In this document: piece after piece, positions 49,581 through 63,500 of the stretch | Layout: every line of letters begins with the position of its first letter | Numbering within the stretch: position 1 is the stretch's first letter | Source of the DNA: Strigops habroptila | Taxonomy: Eukaryota > Chordata > Aves > Psittaciformes > Psittacidae | NCBI RefSeq assembly: GCF_004027225.2 | Contig: NC_044282.2 | Coordinates: 67,250,619-67,314,618 of the forward strand | Length of the DNA: 64,000 nucleotides | Reading direction: 5' to 3' | The notes under the pieces: generated by a model | Databases searched by the model: none | Seen by the model: the letters and a program-made list of their open reading frames with translations, nothing else | What the model was told of the DNA's origin: nothing | Translations under genes and position numbers: made by a program

Positions 49581-52500
49581 CATTGCAGCACAGCGGAGGA
49601 GCCCTTCATTGCTCTGTTCCGAAGGAGTCCTTTGTCATGATATGCTTGAAGAGCCCTTCGTTGTTGCAGTGTGCAGGAGCTGTACACAGCTCCGTGACAG
49701 TTTATAATCCCTTGTGTTTTGTCTTTTATTGTATTGTATATTACTGTTTGTGTTTCCTTTTATTGTATTGCATGCTATGTATTCTGAGGTCTGGTTTTTT
49801 ATTTTACGGTATTAGGTTGTATGGTATGTCACACATGTACTTTACTGTGTATTATGCTAGGTATTGTATGGTATTGAGTATCATCTCGTCTACATTTTGT
49901 ATCGTGTATCATCTGTCGTTTTGTATGCCCTATATTCTTTTGTATTGTATTGTCTGTGTGGTGTGTTACCATAGGGTATTGTACGGTGTGTTGCTTAGTG
50001 TTCATTGAACCACATGGAGGAGCCCTTCTTCCAGAGGCATCAGAGGTCTTCCTTGTGTTGCACGTTTGGTATTTTTTCTTGCATTGTATTGCATGTCTTA
50101 TATACCCTGTATTTTATTGTCTTCTGCTTTACTGTGCCTTAGTTGTGAACTTGTAAGATGTATTATTCTTTATTATAGTGTTCAGTGTGTGTATTTTATA
50201 GAATGGTATTGATCGTATTGTTTGGATCATACTCTGTGGTCTCATGTGGATCATAATTCTTTCTTTGCACTGTGCACTGGAGAAGCCGCTCCTTGAAACA
50301 TGCCATTGGATCTCTTCACCTGGCCAGAGGAGCTCCTTTTTGCAGTGCCCTGGAGGAGTGCCTCACAGAAGAGCCTCTGAGGAGCAATTCTTTGCAGCCT
50401 CCCTGAGGTGTATTTCTTTGTGCTGCACCGGATAAGGCCTCCTTGCACCTTCCCCAGAGGAGCCCCTCCTACCACAGCAACAGGGGAGACCTTTATTGCA
50501 TCACGCTGGAGGAGGCCTTTATTGCATCATGCCGGAGGGGCCATGCTGCCCTGGAGGAGCCATTCATCCTGCAGCGCCGGAAGAGCTCTTCACAGAGTAT
50601 TGTAATTTATGTTTTGTATACTTAGTAGTGCTGTTCCTTTCATTGTCTTGTATGTATTGTATGTGTTGTCTTTTGTCTGTGTGTCTGTTGTAGGCTATGT
50701 CTTCCAAGGTTAGTCTTTTCTTGTATGGTAAGTTTGGTATATTTTCTTGCATTGTCTTGTATGTCTTGTGTATCCTGTGTTTTATTGACTTCTTCTTTAC
50801 TGTGCTTTAGTTGTTCACTTGTATGGTGTATTGTTCTTTGTATTGCAGTGTTCAATGTTTGTATTTTATGGAATGGTATTGGTCGTATTGTTTGAATCAT
50901 ACTTTGTGGTCTCGTATTTATCATAAGGTAATGTTAGCATTGTCTCATATTTTGTATTTTAACTTGCATTGTGTATTGTTCATGTTGATTTTGTATTGTG
51001 CTGTAGTTTTGTATTGTGTAACTGTATTGTACAGTCTGACACTGGTCATATGCATGATATTCTATTGTAACGTACTTGGTAACGAGCTTTGTATTGTCTG
51101 TTATATGCGTTGTGTTTTCTGGTCCGGTATTGATTGTATTTTGTACTGAAGTAGATGGGGTTTTATGTATTTATTGTAAGTATTGTCTTTTGCGTTCCAG
51201 GTATTGCCTTTTGTATTGTGACCCTTGTTACCTGTATTGTATTTTACTGCCTTTTGTATATTATTTTGTACCATATTTTATGGTATGTATTATATGGTAC
51301 AGTTTCATCTTATGTGGTGTGGTATAGGGTTACGTTTTGGATGGTATATATTGCTTTGCATTCTTCTGTATTGTACTGTCCGTGTGGTGTGGTACCGTAG
51401 AGTATTGTACGGTGTGGTGCTTATCGTTCATTGCACCGCCCGGGAGGAGCCCTTGATTGAGAAGCACCAGAGGATCCCCTGATGGCGCTGCACTGGAGGA
51501 GCCCATAGCCATGTTGTGGCTGAGGAGCAGTTCATGGAGCTGCAGTGGAGGAGCACCAGTTCATCCTGCAGCAGCGGAAGGGGTCTTCACGGTATATTGT
51601 CATTGATGTTTTGTATACTTACTAGTTCTGTTCCTTTCATTGTATGTATTGCATGTGTTGTCTTTTGTCTGTTAGGGTGTGTCTTCCAAGGTTTGGTCTC
51701 CTTATATTGCACATATGGTATTTTGTCTTGCATTGTCTTGCTATGCCTTGTATGCCTATGTATATTGTGTGTTTTATTTTCTTATGCTTTACCATACTTT
51801 ATTTGTGGTGGGGCGTGATGCCTTATTGTGGATATTGCAGTGTGCATTGTATGTATTTTACGGAATGGTATTGATTTTGTTTGTATCGTAGTCAGTGGTC
51901 TGGTATTTAATGTAATGTATTGTTTGCATTATATAGTATTTTGTATTTCAATTTGTATTGTGTATTCTTCCTATTTTTTCTTGGTAACGTGCTTTGTGTT
52001 GTCTGGTACGGTATTTGTTGTGTTGCATTTTGTATGAATTGCGTGTATTTTGTTTTCTTTCTTGTAATTCTTCTGTATTGTAAAGCCCCTGCGGAGCGAT
52101 CATTTGCACCACCCCCTGGAGCCCTTCCTTCCCCTGCCGTGTGGTAGCCCTTTTTTGCACGGGATAGAAGGAGCCTTTCCTCGCCCTTGTCCAAGGAGCC
52201 TTTCCTTGCCCACCCGCAAGATCCTTTCTTTCTGTGGGAGGACATCCTGGCGTGTGGCTGTTGGAGCCTGTGACCGCAATTGCAGTCGGAGGCTCTTGTC
52301 ACAAGTCGCCGTTGGAGCTCTTCATCACTCCTTGCCGTGGGAGCACCTAATTGTGCTTTGCTGCTGGAGCCCATCAGCACACCCTGCTGTATGAGATTCT
52401 CCTCATCTTCCCTGGCTGTGCGAGCCTCTAATCACGTTCGCCATGGAATCCCCTCATCGCAGCTCTGCGTTGAGCTCCCTGTCACTCGTCCCCATGGGAT

Positions 52501-53620
52501 CGAGACATCGTTATCATCGTGAAGCCTGTCATCACAGTCGCTATGTAAGCCCATAGTAGCTCCAGGCCGTTTGAGCCCCTCCTTGTTCCCTGCTGGTGGA
52601 AGTGGTCATTGCACATCACGTTGGAAGCCTCTTAATGCAGTCGTCATTGGAGACCCTCATTGCACGTTTCCGAGGAGCTTGCCATTGCTCCTTGCCATGG
52701 GATGCCCTGATGGCGATCACCGTGGAAGTCTGTCGTTGCAGTCGTCATGGGGGCCCATCATTGCTTCTTGCCGTGGAGCACCTCATCACACCTCCCTATG
52801 GGAGTCCCTCTTTGCAATTGCAGTGGGATGCTCTCATCGCGCATCACTGCAGTCCCTCCTGGCATTTGCCGTGCAGTCCTCTCATCTCAGTCGCCATGGT
52901 AGCTCTTTATTGCAGCTTGCCGTTGAGCTCCCTGTCGCTCCTCAGCATGGTATCCAGACATCGTAATCATCATGAAGCCCATCATTGCAGTCGCTATGGA
53001 AGCCCATAGTAGCTGTTCGCTGCTCGAGCCCGTCCCTGTTCACTGCTGCTGGATGTGGTCATTGCACATCACGTTCGAAGTCTCTTGCAATCTTTTCGCG
53101 TCTCACCGTTGGAACCTCTCATTGTAATCCCTTGTCACCCCTCACTGATGAAGCCAATCATCACCAACGCCATGGGAGTGCCTTTTCACGCCTCACAGTG
53201 GGAGCAGCTGTTTCTGCCTTGATTCCAGAGCCCCGTCATTGCACCTCACTTTAGGAGCCTCTTATTTGCAATCACCGTGGGAGCTCCTCATTGCAATAGC
53301 CATGGGAGCCTTCTGTCGCAGTCATCGCGGGAGCCCATCACCGCTCCACACTGTGGCAGCACGTCATCGCACCTTCCTGTGGAAGACCTCATCATAATTG
53401 CTATGGGAGCCCTTCGTTGCGCTCTGCTCTTGGAGCCCCTCCTTACGGTCTGCTGTGAGATCCATGGTTTGTGTCTTGCCATGAGATCCTCTTCTCCTAT
53501 GTCACCGTGCGAGCCTCTGATCGCAGTTGCCATGAGAGTTCCTTGTTGCCCCTTGCTGTGTGAGCCCATGATGGCAATTGCTGTGAGAGTGCCTTGTCAT
53601 GCCTCGTGGAGGGAGCACTT
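49375..53620. repeat. Composite satellite segment, copy A (about 4.2 kb)
   Basis: Order: TGTAT-rich DNA, short GGAGGAGCCC blocks (49585-49700, 50260-50595, 51425-51595) alternating with TGTAT tracts, then the TGGGAGCCCC-type array from about 52085 to 53620. The same order and near-identical sequence recur in copy B: 50244-50435 matches 54492-54683 (offset 4248), 51155-51400 matches 56132-56377 (offset 4977) and 52104-52380 matches 57100-57376 (offset 4996). Confidence 0.9.
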
Positions 53621-56600
53621 TGCATGTAGTGCCTTTTGTCTATATTGTACTTGAGTGCATTTGGTTTTGTACAGTATTTTGTACTGTATTTTACGGTGTG
53701 TTTTTGTATGTTGTCATTTATTATGATACTGTCTAGTCTGGTATTATATTTTGTATGGTTTGTATTCTGTTGTATTGTATGTATGGTCCGGTCCGGTCTT
53801 CTGTGGTGTGGTTTTATTGCGTATTGTTCATTGCAGCACAGCGGAGGAGCCCTTCATTGCGCTGTTCCGAAGGAGTCCATCGTCATGACGTGCTTGAAGA
53901 GCCCTTCATTGTTGCAGTGTGCAGGAGCTGTACACAGCTCCATGGCAGTTTACGATCTTTTGTGTTTTGTCTTTGATTGTCTTGTAGATATCTGTTTGTG
54001 TTTCCTTTTGTTGTGTTGTATGGTATGTATTCTGAGGTCTTTTTTTTTATTTTACGGTATTAGGTTGTATGGTATGTCACACATGTACTTTACTGTGTAT
54101 TATTCTAGGTATTGTATGGTATTGAGTATCATCTCGTCTACATTTTGTATCATGTATCATCTGTCATTTTGTGTGCCCTATATTCTTTTGTATTGTACTG
54201 TCTGTGTGGTGTGTTACCATAGGGTATTGTACGGTGTGCTGCTTAGTGTTCATTGAACTACATGGAGGAGCCCTTCTTCCAGAGGCATCAGAGGTCTTCC
54301 TTGTGTTGCACGTTTGGTATTTTTTCTTGCATTGTATTGCATGTCTTATATACCCTGTATTTTATTGTCTTCTGCTTTACTGTGCCTTAGTTGTGAACTT
54401 GTAAGATGTATTATTCTTTATTATAGTGTTCAGTGTGTGTATTTTATAGAATGGTATTGATCGTATTGTTTGGATCATACTCTGTGGTCTCATGTGGATC
54501 ATAATTCTTTCTTTGCACTGTGCACTGGAGAAGCCGCTCCTTGAAACATGCCATTGGATCTCTTCACCTGGCCAGAGGAGCTCCTTTTTGCAGTGCCCTG
54601 GAGGAGTGCCTCACAGAAGAGCCTCTGAGGAGCAATTCTTTGCAGCCTCCCTGAGGTGTATTTCTTTGTGCTGCACCGGATAAGGCCTCCTTGCACCTTC
54701 CCCAGAGGAGCCCCTCCTACCACAGCAACAGGGGAGACCTTTATTGCATCACGCTGGAGGAGGCCTTTATTGCATCATGCTGGAGGGGCCATTTATTGGG
54801 CTGCTCCTGAGTAGCCCCTCATTGTGCTGCTGTGAGCAGGCCTTTACTGTGCTGCCCTGGAGGAGCCGTTCATCCTGCAGCGCTGGAAGAGCTCTTCACG
54901 GTGTATTGTAATTTATGTTTTGTATACTTCATTGCACCACATGGGAGGAGCCCTTGATCGAGAAGCACCAGAGGATCCCCTCACGGCGCTGCGCTGGAGG
55001 AGCCCAGAGCCATGTCATGGCTGAGGAGCAGTCCATGAAGCTGCAGTGGAGGAGCACCGCCCCCCAGGAGCCTTTCATTGTCCTGGGGGAGCCCTTCATC
55101 ACGCCGCCGAGTAGGAGCCATTTTCGGCACAACGCAGGAGGAGCCCATTATTGTGGCTTGCTGGAGGAGCTCCTCATCGTGGCTTGCCGGAAGTGCCTGT
55201 CATCGTGCCGCCTGGGAATGTCCTTTTTTTGCAGTGCACTGGAGAAGCCCTTTGTAGCACCATGCCGTTGGATCTCTTCACCTGACCAGAAGAGCTCCTT
55301 TTTGCAGTGCCCTGGCGGAGCACCTCTAAGGAGCGATTCTTTGCACCTGCCCTGAGGCGTATTTCTTTGTTCTGCACTGGATAAGGCCTTGCTTGCACTT
55401 TCCCCAGAGGAGCCCCTCATACCACAGCAACAGGGGAGACCTTTATTGCATCATGCCGGAGGGGCCATTTATTGGGCTGCTCTTGAGTAGCCCCTCATTG
55501 TGCTGCTCTGAGCATGCCTTTACTGTGCTACCCTGGAGGAGCCGTTCATCCTGCAGTGCCGGAAGAGCTCTTCACGGTGTATCGTAATTCGTGTTTTGTA
55601 TACTTAGTAGTGTTGTTCCTTTCATTGTCTTGTATGTATTGTATGTGTTGTCTTTTGTCTGTGTGTCTGTTGTAGGCTATGTCTTCCAAGGTTAGTCTTT
55701 TCTTGTATGGTAAGTTTGGTATATTTTCTTGCATTGTCTTGTATGTCTTGTATATCCTGTGTTTTATTATCTTCTGCTTTACTGTGCTTTAGTTGTTCAC
55801 TTGTATGGTGTATTGTTCTTGGTATTGTTCAATGTTTGTATTTTATGGAACGGTATTGGTCGTATTGTTTGAATCATACTTTGTGGTCTCATATTTATCA
55901 TAAGGTACTGTTAGCATTCTCTCATATTTTGTATTTTAATTTGCATTGTGTATTGTTCATGTTGATTTTGTATTGTGCTGTAGTTTTGTATTGTGTAACT
56001 GTATTGTACAGTCTGACACTGGTCATATGCATGATATTCTATTGTAACATACTTGGTAACGTGCTTTGTATTGTCTGTTATATGCGTTGTGTTTTCTGGT
56101 CCGGTATTGATTGTATTTTGTACTGAAGTAGATGGGGTTTTATGTATTTATTGTAAGTATTGTCTTTTGCGTTCCAGGTATTGCCTTTTGTATTGTGACC
56201 CTTGTTACCTGTATTGTATTTTACTGCCTTTTGTATATTATTTTGTACCATATTTTATGGTATGTATTATATGGTACAGTTTCCTCTTATGTGGTGTGGT
56301 ATAGGGTTACGTTTTGGATGGTATATATTGCTTTGCATTCTTCTGTATTGTACTGTCCGTGTGGTGTGGTACCGTAGAGTATTGTACGGTGTGGTGCTTA
56401 TCGTTCATTGCACCGCCCGGGAGGAGCCCTTGATTGAGAAGCACCAGAGGATCCCCTGATGGCGCTGCACTGGAGGAGCCCATAGCCATGTTGTGGCTGA
56501 GGAGCAGTTCATGGAGCTGCAGTGGAGGAGCACCAGTTCATCCTGCAGCAGCGGAAGGGGTCTTCACGGTATATTGTCATTGATGTTTTGTATACTTACT

Positions 56601-57590
56601 AGTTCTGTTCCTTTCATTGTCTTGTATGTATTGCATGTGTTGTCTTTTGTCTGTTAGGGTGTGTCTTCCAAGGTTTGGTCTCCTTGTATTGTACGTATGG
56701 TTTTTTTCTCTTGCATTGTGTTGTATTGTCTTGCTATGCCTTGTATGCCTATGTATATTGTGTGTTTTATTTTCTTATGCTTTACCATACTTTATTTGTG
56801 GTGGGGCGTGATGCCTTATTGTGGATATTGCAGTGTGCATTGTATGTATTTTATGGAATGGTATTGATTTTACTGTTTGTATCATAGTCAGTGGTCTGGT
56901 ATTTAACGTAATGTATTGTTTGCATTATATAGTATTTTGTATTTCAATTTGTATTGTGTATTCTTCCTATTTTTTCTTGGTAACGTGCTTTGTGTTGTCT
57001 GGTACGGTATTTGTTGTGTTGCATTTTGTATGAATTGCGTGTATTTTGTTTTCTTTCTTGTAATTCTTCTGTATTGTAAAGCCCCTGCGGAGCGATCATT
57101 TGCACCACCCCCTGGAGCCCTTCCTTCCCCTGCCGTGTGGTAGCCCTTTTTTGCACGGGATAGAAGGAGCCTTTCCTCGCCCTTGTCCAAGGAGCCTTTC
57201 CTTGCCCACCCGCAAGATCCTTTCTTTCTGTGGGAGGACATCCTGGCGTGTGGCTGTTGGAGCCTGTGACCGCAATTGCAGTCGGAGGCTCTTGTCACAA
57301 GTCGCTGTTGGAGCTCCTCATCACTCCTTGCCGTGGGAGCACCTAATTGTGCTTTGCTGCTGGAGCCCATTATCAGACCCTGCTATATGAGATTCTCCTC
57401 ATCTTCCCTGGCTGTGCGAGCCTCTAATCACGTTCGCCATGGAATCCCCTCATCGCAGCTTTCCGTTGAGATCCCTGTCGCTCGTCACCATGGGATCGAG
57501 ACATCGTAATCATCATGAAGGCCATCATTACAGCCGCAATGGAAGGCCATAGTAGCTCTTCGCCTTTGGAAGCCCTAGTTGCGCCCCGCT
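53620..57590. repeat. Composite satellite segment, copy B
   Basis: It begins with GCATGTAGTGCCTTTTG, joined directly to the end of copy A's TGGGAGCCCC array, and follows copy A collinearly. It differs by about 730 extra bases at 54780-55580, made of GGAGGAGCCC monomers and an internal duplication (54780-54910 resembles 55460-55590, about 680 apart). The offset to copy A steps from 4248 to about 4980 there. Confidence 0.9.
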
Positions 57591-60500
57591 GATGGCTGCA
57601 GTCATTACACATCACGTTGGAAGCCTCTTAATGCAGTCGCCATTGGAGGACCTCATTGCATCTTTCGAAGAAGCTCGCCATTGCTCCTTGCCATGGTATC
57701 CCTTGACGGCAATCACCGTGGAAGTCTGTCGTTTCAGTCATCGGGGGGCCAACGGTCACTTCTTGCCTTGGAGAACTCGTCGCACCTCCCTGTGGGAGTC
57801 CCTCATTGCAATTGCAGTGGGATCCTCTCATTGCGCATCACGGTTGCAGTCCCTCCTGGCAATTGCCATGCAATCCTCTCATCTCAGTCGCCATGGGAGC
57901 TCCTTATTGCTGCCCGCCGTTGAGCTCCCCGTCGCTCCTCACCATGTTATCAAGACATTGTGATCATCGTGAAGCCTATCATTGCAGGCGCTATGGAAGG
58001 CCATAGTAGCTCTTCGGCTTGGAGCCCGTCCTTGTGCCCCGCTGATGGATGCAGTCATTGCACATCACTTTGGAAGCCTCTTAATGCAGTCGCCATTGGA
58101 GGACCTCATTGCATCTTTCGAAGAAGCTTGCCATTGTTCCTTGCCATGGTATCCCATGACGGCAATCACCGTGGAAGTCTTGTCATTGCAGTCGTCATGG
58201 GGGCCCATCATCGCTTCTTGCCGTGGAGTACGTCATCGCACCTCCCTGTGGGAGTCCCTCTTTGCAATTGCAGTGGGATCCTGTCATCGCGCATCACGGG
58301 TCCAGTCCCTCCTGGCAATTGCCGTGCAATCCTCTCATCTCAGTCGCCATGGGAGCTCCTTATTGCTGCTGCCATTGAGCTCCCCGTCGCTCGTCACCGT
58401 GGGATCCAGACATCGTAATCATTGTGAAGCCTGTCATTGCAGTCGCTATGGAAGCCCATTTTAGCTCTTTGCCTTTGGAGCCCCTAGTTGTGCCCTGCTG
58501 ATGGATGCAGGCATTGCACATGACTTTGGAAGCTTCTTAATGCAATCGCCGTTGGAGGACCTCATTACATCTTTCCGAGGAGGTCGCCGTTGCTCCTTGC
58601 CATGGGATCCCCTGATGACAATCACCGTGGAAGTCTGTCGTTGCAGTCGTCATGGGGGCCCATCATGGCTTCTTGGCATGGAGCACCTCATCGCACCTCC
58701 CTGTGGGAGTCCCTCTTAGCAATTGCAGTGGGATGCTCTCATCACCCCTCAATGTTGCAGCCCCTCCTGGTAATTACCGTGCAATCCTCTCATCTCAGTC
58801 GCCATGGGAGCTCCTTATTGCAGCCTGCCGTTGAGCTCCCCGTTGCTCCTCAACGTGGGATCAAGACATCGTAACCATCATGAAGCCCATCATTGCAGCC
58901 GCTATGGAAGGACATCCTAGCTCTTCGCCTTTGGAAGCCCTAGTTGTGCCCCGCTGATGGATGTAGTCATTGCACATCACTTTGGAATCTTCGTCATGCA
59001 GTCGCCATTGGAGGCCCTCATTGCATGTTTCCGAGTACCTCACCATTGCTCCTTGCCATGGTATCCCCTGATGGCAATCACCGTGGAAGTCTGTCGTTGC
59101 AGTTGTCATGGGGGCCCATCATCGCTTCTTGGCATGGAGCACCTCATCACTCCTCCCTGTGGGAGTCCCTCTTAGCAATTGCAGTGGGATTCTCTCATCG
59201 CCCCTCAAAGTTGCAGCCCCTCCTGGCAATTACCGTGCAGTCCTCTCATCTCAGTCGCCATGGGAGCTCCTTATTGCAGCCTGCCTTTGAGCTCCCCATC
59301 GCTCCTCAGCATGGGATCCAGACATTGTGATCATCATGAGGCCCATCATTGCAGGCGCTATGGAAGGCCATAGTAGCTCTTCGCCTTTGGAGCCCGTCCT
59401 TGTGCCCCGCTGATGGATGCAGTCATTGCACATCACTTTGGAAGCCTCTTAATGCAGTCGCCATTGGAGGACCTCATTGCATCTTTCGAAGAAGCTCGCC
59501 ATTGCTCCTTGCCATGGTATCCCATGACGGCAATCACCGTGGAAGTCTTTCATTGCAGTCGTCATGGGGGCCGATCATCGCTTCTTGCCGTGGAGTACGT
59601 CATCGCACCTCCCTGTGGGAGTCCCTCTTTGCAATTGCAGTGGGATCCTCTCATCGCGCATGACTGTTGCAGTCCCTCCTGGCAATTGCCTTACAGTCGT
59701 CTCATCTCAGTCGCCATGGGAGCTCCTTATTGCAGCTGCCGTTGAGCTCCCCATTGCACCTCACCATGTTATCAAGACATCGTGATCATCGTGAAGCCTA
59801 TCATTTCACTCGCTATGGAAGCCCATTGTAGTTCTTCGCCTTTGGAGCCCGTCCTTGTGCCCGGCTGATGGATACAGTCACTGCACATCACTTTGGAAGC
59901 CTCTTAATGCATTCGCCATTGGAGGCCCTCATTGCATCTTTTGAAGATGCTCGCCATTGCTCCTTGCCATGATATCCCCTGACGGCAATCACCGTGGAAG
60001 TCTTGTCATTGCAGTCGTCATGGGGGCCCATCATCGCTTCTTGCCGTGGAGTATGTCATCGCACCTCCCTGTGGGAGTCCCTCTTTGCAATTGCAGTGGG
60101 ATCCTCTCATCGCGCATGACGGTTGCAGTCCCTCCTGGCAATTGCCGTGCAATCCTCTCATCTCAGTCGCCATGGGAGCTCCTTATTGCTGCTGCCGTTC
60201 AGCTCCCCGTCGCTCCTCAGCATGGAATCCAGACATCGTAATCATTGTGAAGCCTGTCATTGCAGTCGCTATGGAAGCCCATTTTAGCTCTTTGCCTTTG
60301 GAGCCCGTCCTTGTGCCCCGCTGATGGATGCAGTCATTGCACATCACTTTGGAAGCCTCTTACTGCAGTCGCTATTGGAGGCCCTCATTGCATGTTTCTG
60401 AGTACCTCACCATTGCTCCTTGCCATGGGATTCCCTGATGGCAATCACCGTGGAAGTCTGTCGTTGCAGTCATCATGGGGGCCAACAGTCACTTCTTGCC

Positions 60501-63500
60501 TTGGAGAACTCGTCGCACCTCCCTGTGGGAGTCCCTCTTTGCAATTGGAGTGGGATCCTCTCATCGCGCATCACGGTTGCAGTCCCTCCTGGCCATTGCC
60601 GTGCAATCCTCTCATCTCAGTCGCCATGGGAGCTCCTTATTGCTGCCCGCCGTTGAGCTCCCCGTCGCTCGTCACCGTGGTATCCAGACATCGTGATCAT
60701 TGTGACGCCCATCATTGCACTCGCTATGGAAGGCCATTGTAGCTTTTCACCTTTGGAACCCGTCCTTGTTCCCTGCTGCTGGATGCGGTCATTGCACATC
60801 ACTTTGGAAGCCTCTTCATGCTGTTGCCATATCAGGCCCTCATTGGAGCTCTCCGAGGAGCTCGCCGTTGCTCGTTGCCATGGGATCCCCTGATGACAAT
60901 CACCGTGGAAGACTGTCGTTGCAGTCATCATGGGGGCCAACAGTCACTTCTTGCCTTGGAGAACTCGTCGCACCTCCCTGTGGGAGTCCCTCTTTGCAAT
61001 TGTAGTGGGATCCTCTCATCGCGCATCACGGTTGCAGTCCCTCCTGGCCATTGCCGTGCAATCCTCTCATCTCAGTCGCCATGGGAGCTCCTTATTGCGG
61101 CTCGCCTTTGAGCTCCCCGTCGCTCGTCACCGTGGGATCCAGACATCGTAATCATTGTGAAGCCTGTCATTGCAGTCGCTATGGAAGCCCATTTTAGCTC
61201 TTTGCCTTTGGAGCCCCTAGTTGTGCCCTGCTGATGGATGCAGTCATTGCACATGACTTTGGAAGCTTCTTAATGCAATCGCCGTTGGAGGACCTCATTA
61301 CATCTTTCCGAGGAGGTCGCCGTTGCTCCTTGCCATGGGATCCCCTGATGACAATCACCGTGGAAGTCTGTCGTTGCAGTCGTCATGGGGGCCCATCATG
61401 GCTTCTTGGCATGGAGCACCTCATCGCACCTCCCTGTGGGAGTCCCTCTTAGCAATTGCAGTGGGATGCTCTCATCACCCCTCAATGTTGCAGCCCCTCC
61501 TGGTAATTACCGTGCAATCCTCTCATCTCAGTCGCCATGGGAGCTCCTTATTGCAGCCTGCTGTTGAGCTCCCCATTGCTCCTCAACGTGGGATCAAGAC
61601 ATCGTAACCATCATGAAGCCCATCATTGCAGCCGCTATGGAAGGCCATCCTAGCTCTTCGCCTTTGGAAGCCCTAGTTGTGCCCCGCTGATGGATGCAGT
61701 CATTGCACATCACTTTGGAAGTCTCTTAATGCAGTCGCCATTGGAGGCCCTCATTGCATCTTTCGAAGAAGCTCGCCATTGTTCCTTGCCATGGTATCCC
61801 ATGACGGCAATCACCGTGGAAGTCTTTCATTGCAGTCGTCATGGGGGCCCATCATTGTTTCTTGCCGTGGAGTACGTCATCGCACCTCCCTGTGGGAGTC
61901 CCTCTTTGCAATTGCAGTGGGATCCTCTCATTGCGCATCACGGTTGCAGTCCCTCCTGGCAATTGCCGTGCAATCCTCTCATCTCAGTTGCCATGGGAGC
62001 TCCTTATTACAGCCTGCCTTTGAGCTCCCTGTCGCTCCTCAGCATGGGATCCCGATATCGTAATCATTGTGAAGCCTGTCATTGCAGCCGCTATGGAAGG
62101 CCATAGCAGCTCTTCGCCTTTGGAACCCCTAGATGTGCCCTGCTGATGGATGCAGTCATTGCACATCACTTTGGAAGCCTCTTAATGCAGTCGCCATTGG
62201 AGGACCTCATTGCATCTTTCGACGGAGCTCACCATTGTTCCTTGCCATGGTATCCCATGACGGCAATCACCGTGGAAGTCTTTCATTGCAGTCGTCATGG
62301 GGGCCCATCATCGCTTCTTGCCGTGGAGTACGTCATCGCACCTCCCTGTGGGAGTCCCTCTTTGCAATTGCAGTGGGATCCTCTCATTGCGCATCACGGT
62401 TGCAGTCCCTCCTGGCAATTGCCGTGCAATCCTCTCATCTCAGTCGCCATGGGAGCTCCTTATTGCTGCCCGCCGTTGAGCTCCCCGTTGCTCCTCACCA
62501 TGTTATCAAGACATTGTGATCATCGTGAAGCCTATCATTGCACTCGCTATGGAAGGCCATTGTAGCTCTTTGCCTTCGGAGCCCATCCTTGTGCCCGGCT
62601 GATGGGTGCAGTTATTACACATCACTTTGGAAGCCTCTTAATGCTGTTGCCATTGCAGGCCCTCATTGGACCTTTCCGAGGAGCTCGCCGTTGCTCCTTG
62701 CCATGGTATCCCTTGACGGCAATCACCGTGGAAGTCTGTCGATGCAGTCATCATTGGGGCCCATCATCGCTTCTTGCCGTGGAATACGTCATCGCATCTC
62801 CCTGTGGGAGTCCCTCTTTGCAATTGCAGTGGGATCCTCTCATCGCGCATGACTGTTGCAGTCCCTCCTGGCAATTGCCTTACAGTCGTCTCATCTCAGT
62901 CGCCATGGGAGCTCCTTATTGCAGCTGCCGTTGAGCTCCCCATTGCACCTCACCATGTTATCAAGACATCGTGATCATCGTGAAGCCTATCATTTCACTC
63001 GCTATGGAAGCCCATTGTAGTTCTTCGCCTTTGGAGCCCATCCTTGTGCCCGGCTGATGGATACAGTCACTGCACATCACTTTGGAAGCCTCTTAATGCA
63101 TTCGCCATTGGAGGCCCTCATTGCATCTTTTGAAGATGCTCGCCATTGCTCCTTGCCATGATATCCCCTGACGGCAATCACCGTGGAAGTCTTGTCATTG
63201 CAGTCGTCATGGGGGCCCATCATCGCTTCTTGCCGTGGAGTATGTCATCGCACCTCCCTGTGGGAGTCCCTCTTTGCAATTGCAGTGGGATCCTCTCATC
63301 GCGCATGACGGTTGCAGTCCCTCCTGGCAATTGCCGTGCAATCCTCTCATCTCAGTCGCCATGGGAGCTCCTTATTGCTGCTGCCGTTCAGCTCCCCGTC
63401 GCTCCTCAGCATGGAATCCAGACATCGTAATCATTGTGAAGCCTGTCATTGCAGTCGCTATGGAAGCCCATTTTAGCTCTTTGCCTTTGGAGCCCGTCCT

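Noticed and set aside
45859-51400. Many long plus-strand frames rich in Cys, Tyr, Val, Ile and Leu, resembling membrane proteins
   Set aside because: They arise because TGTAT-type repeats contain no stop codon in any frame (Cys-Ile-Val, Val-Leu-Tyr, Tyr-Cys-Ile). There is no conserved domain, and the same frames recur with each repeat copy.
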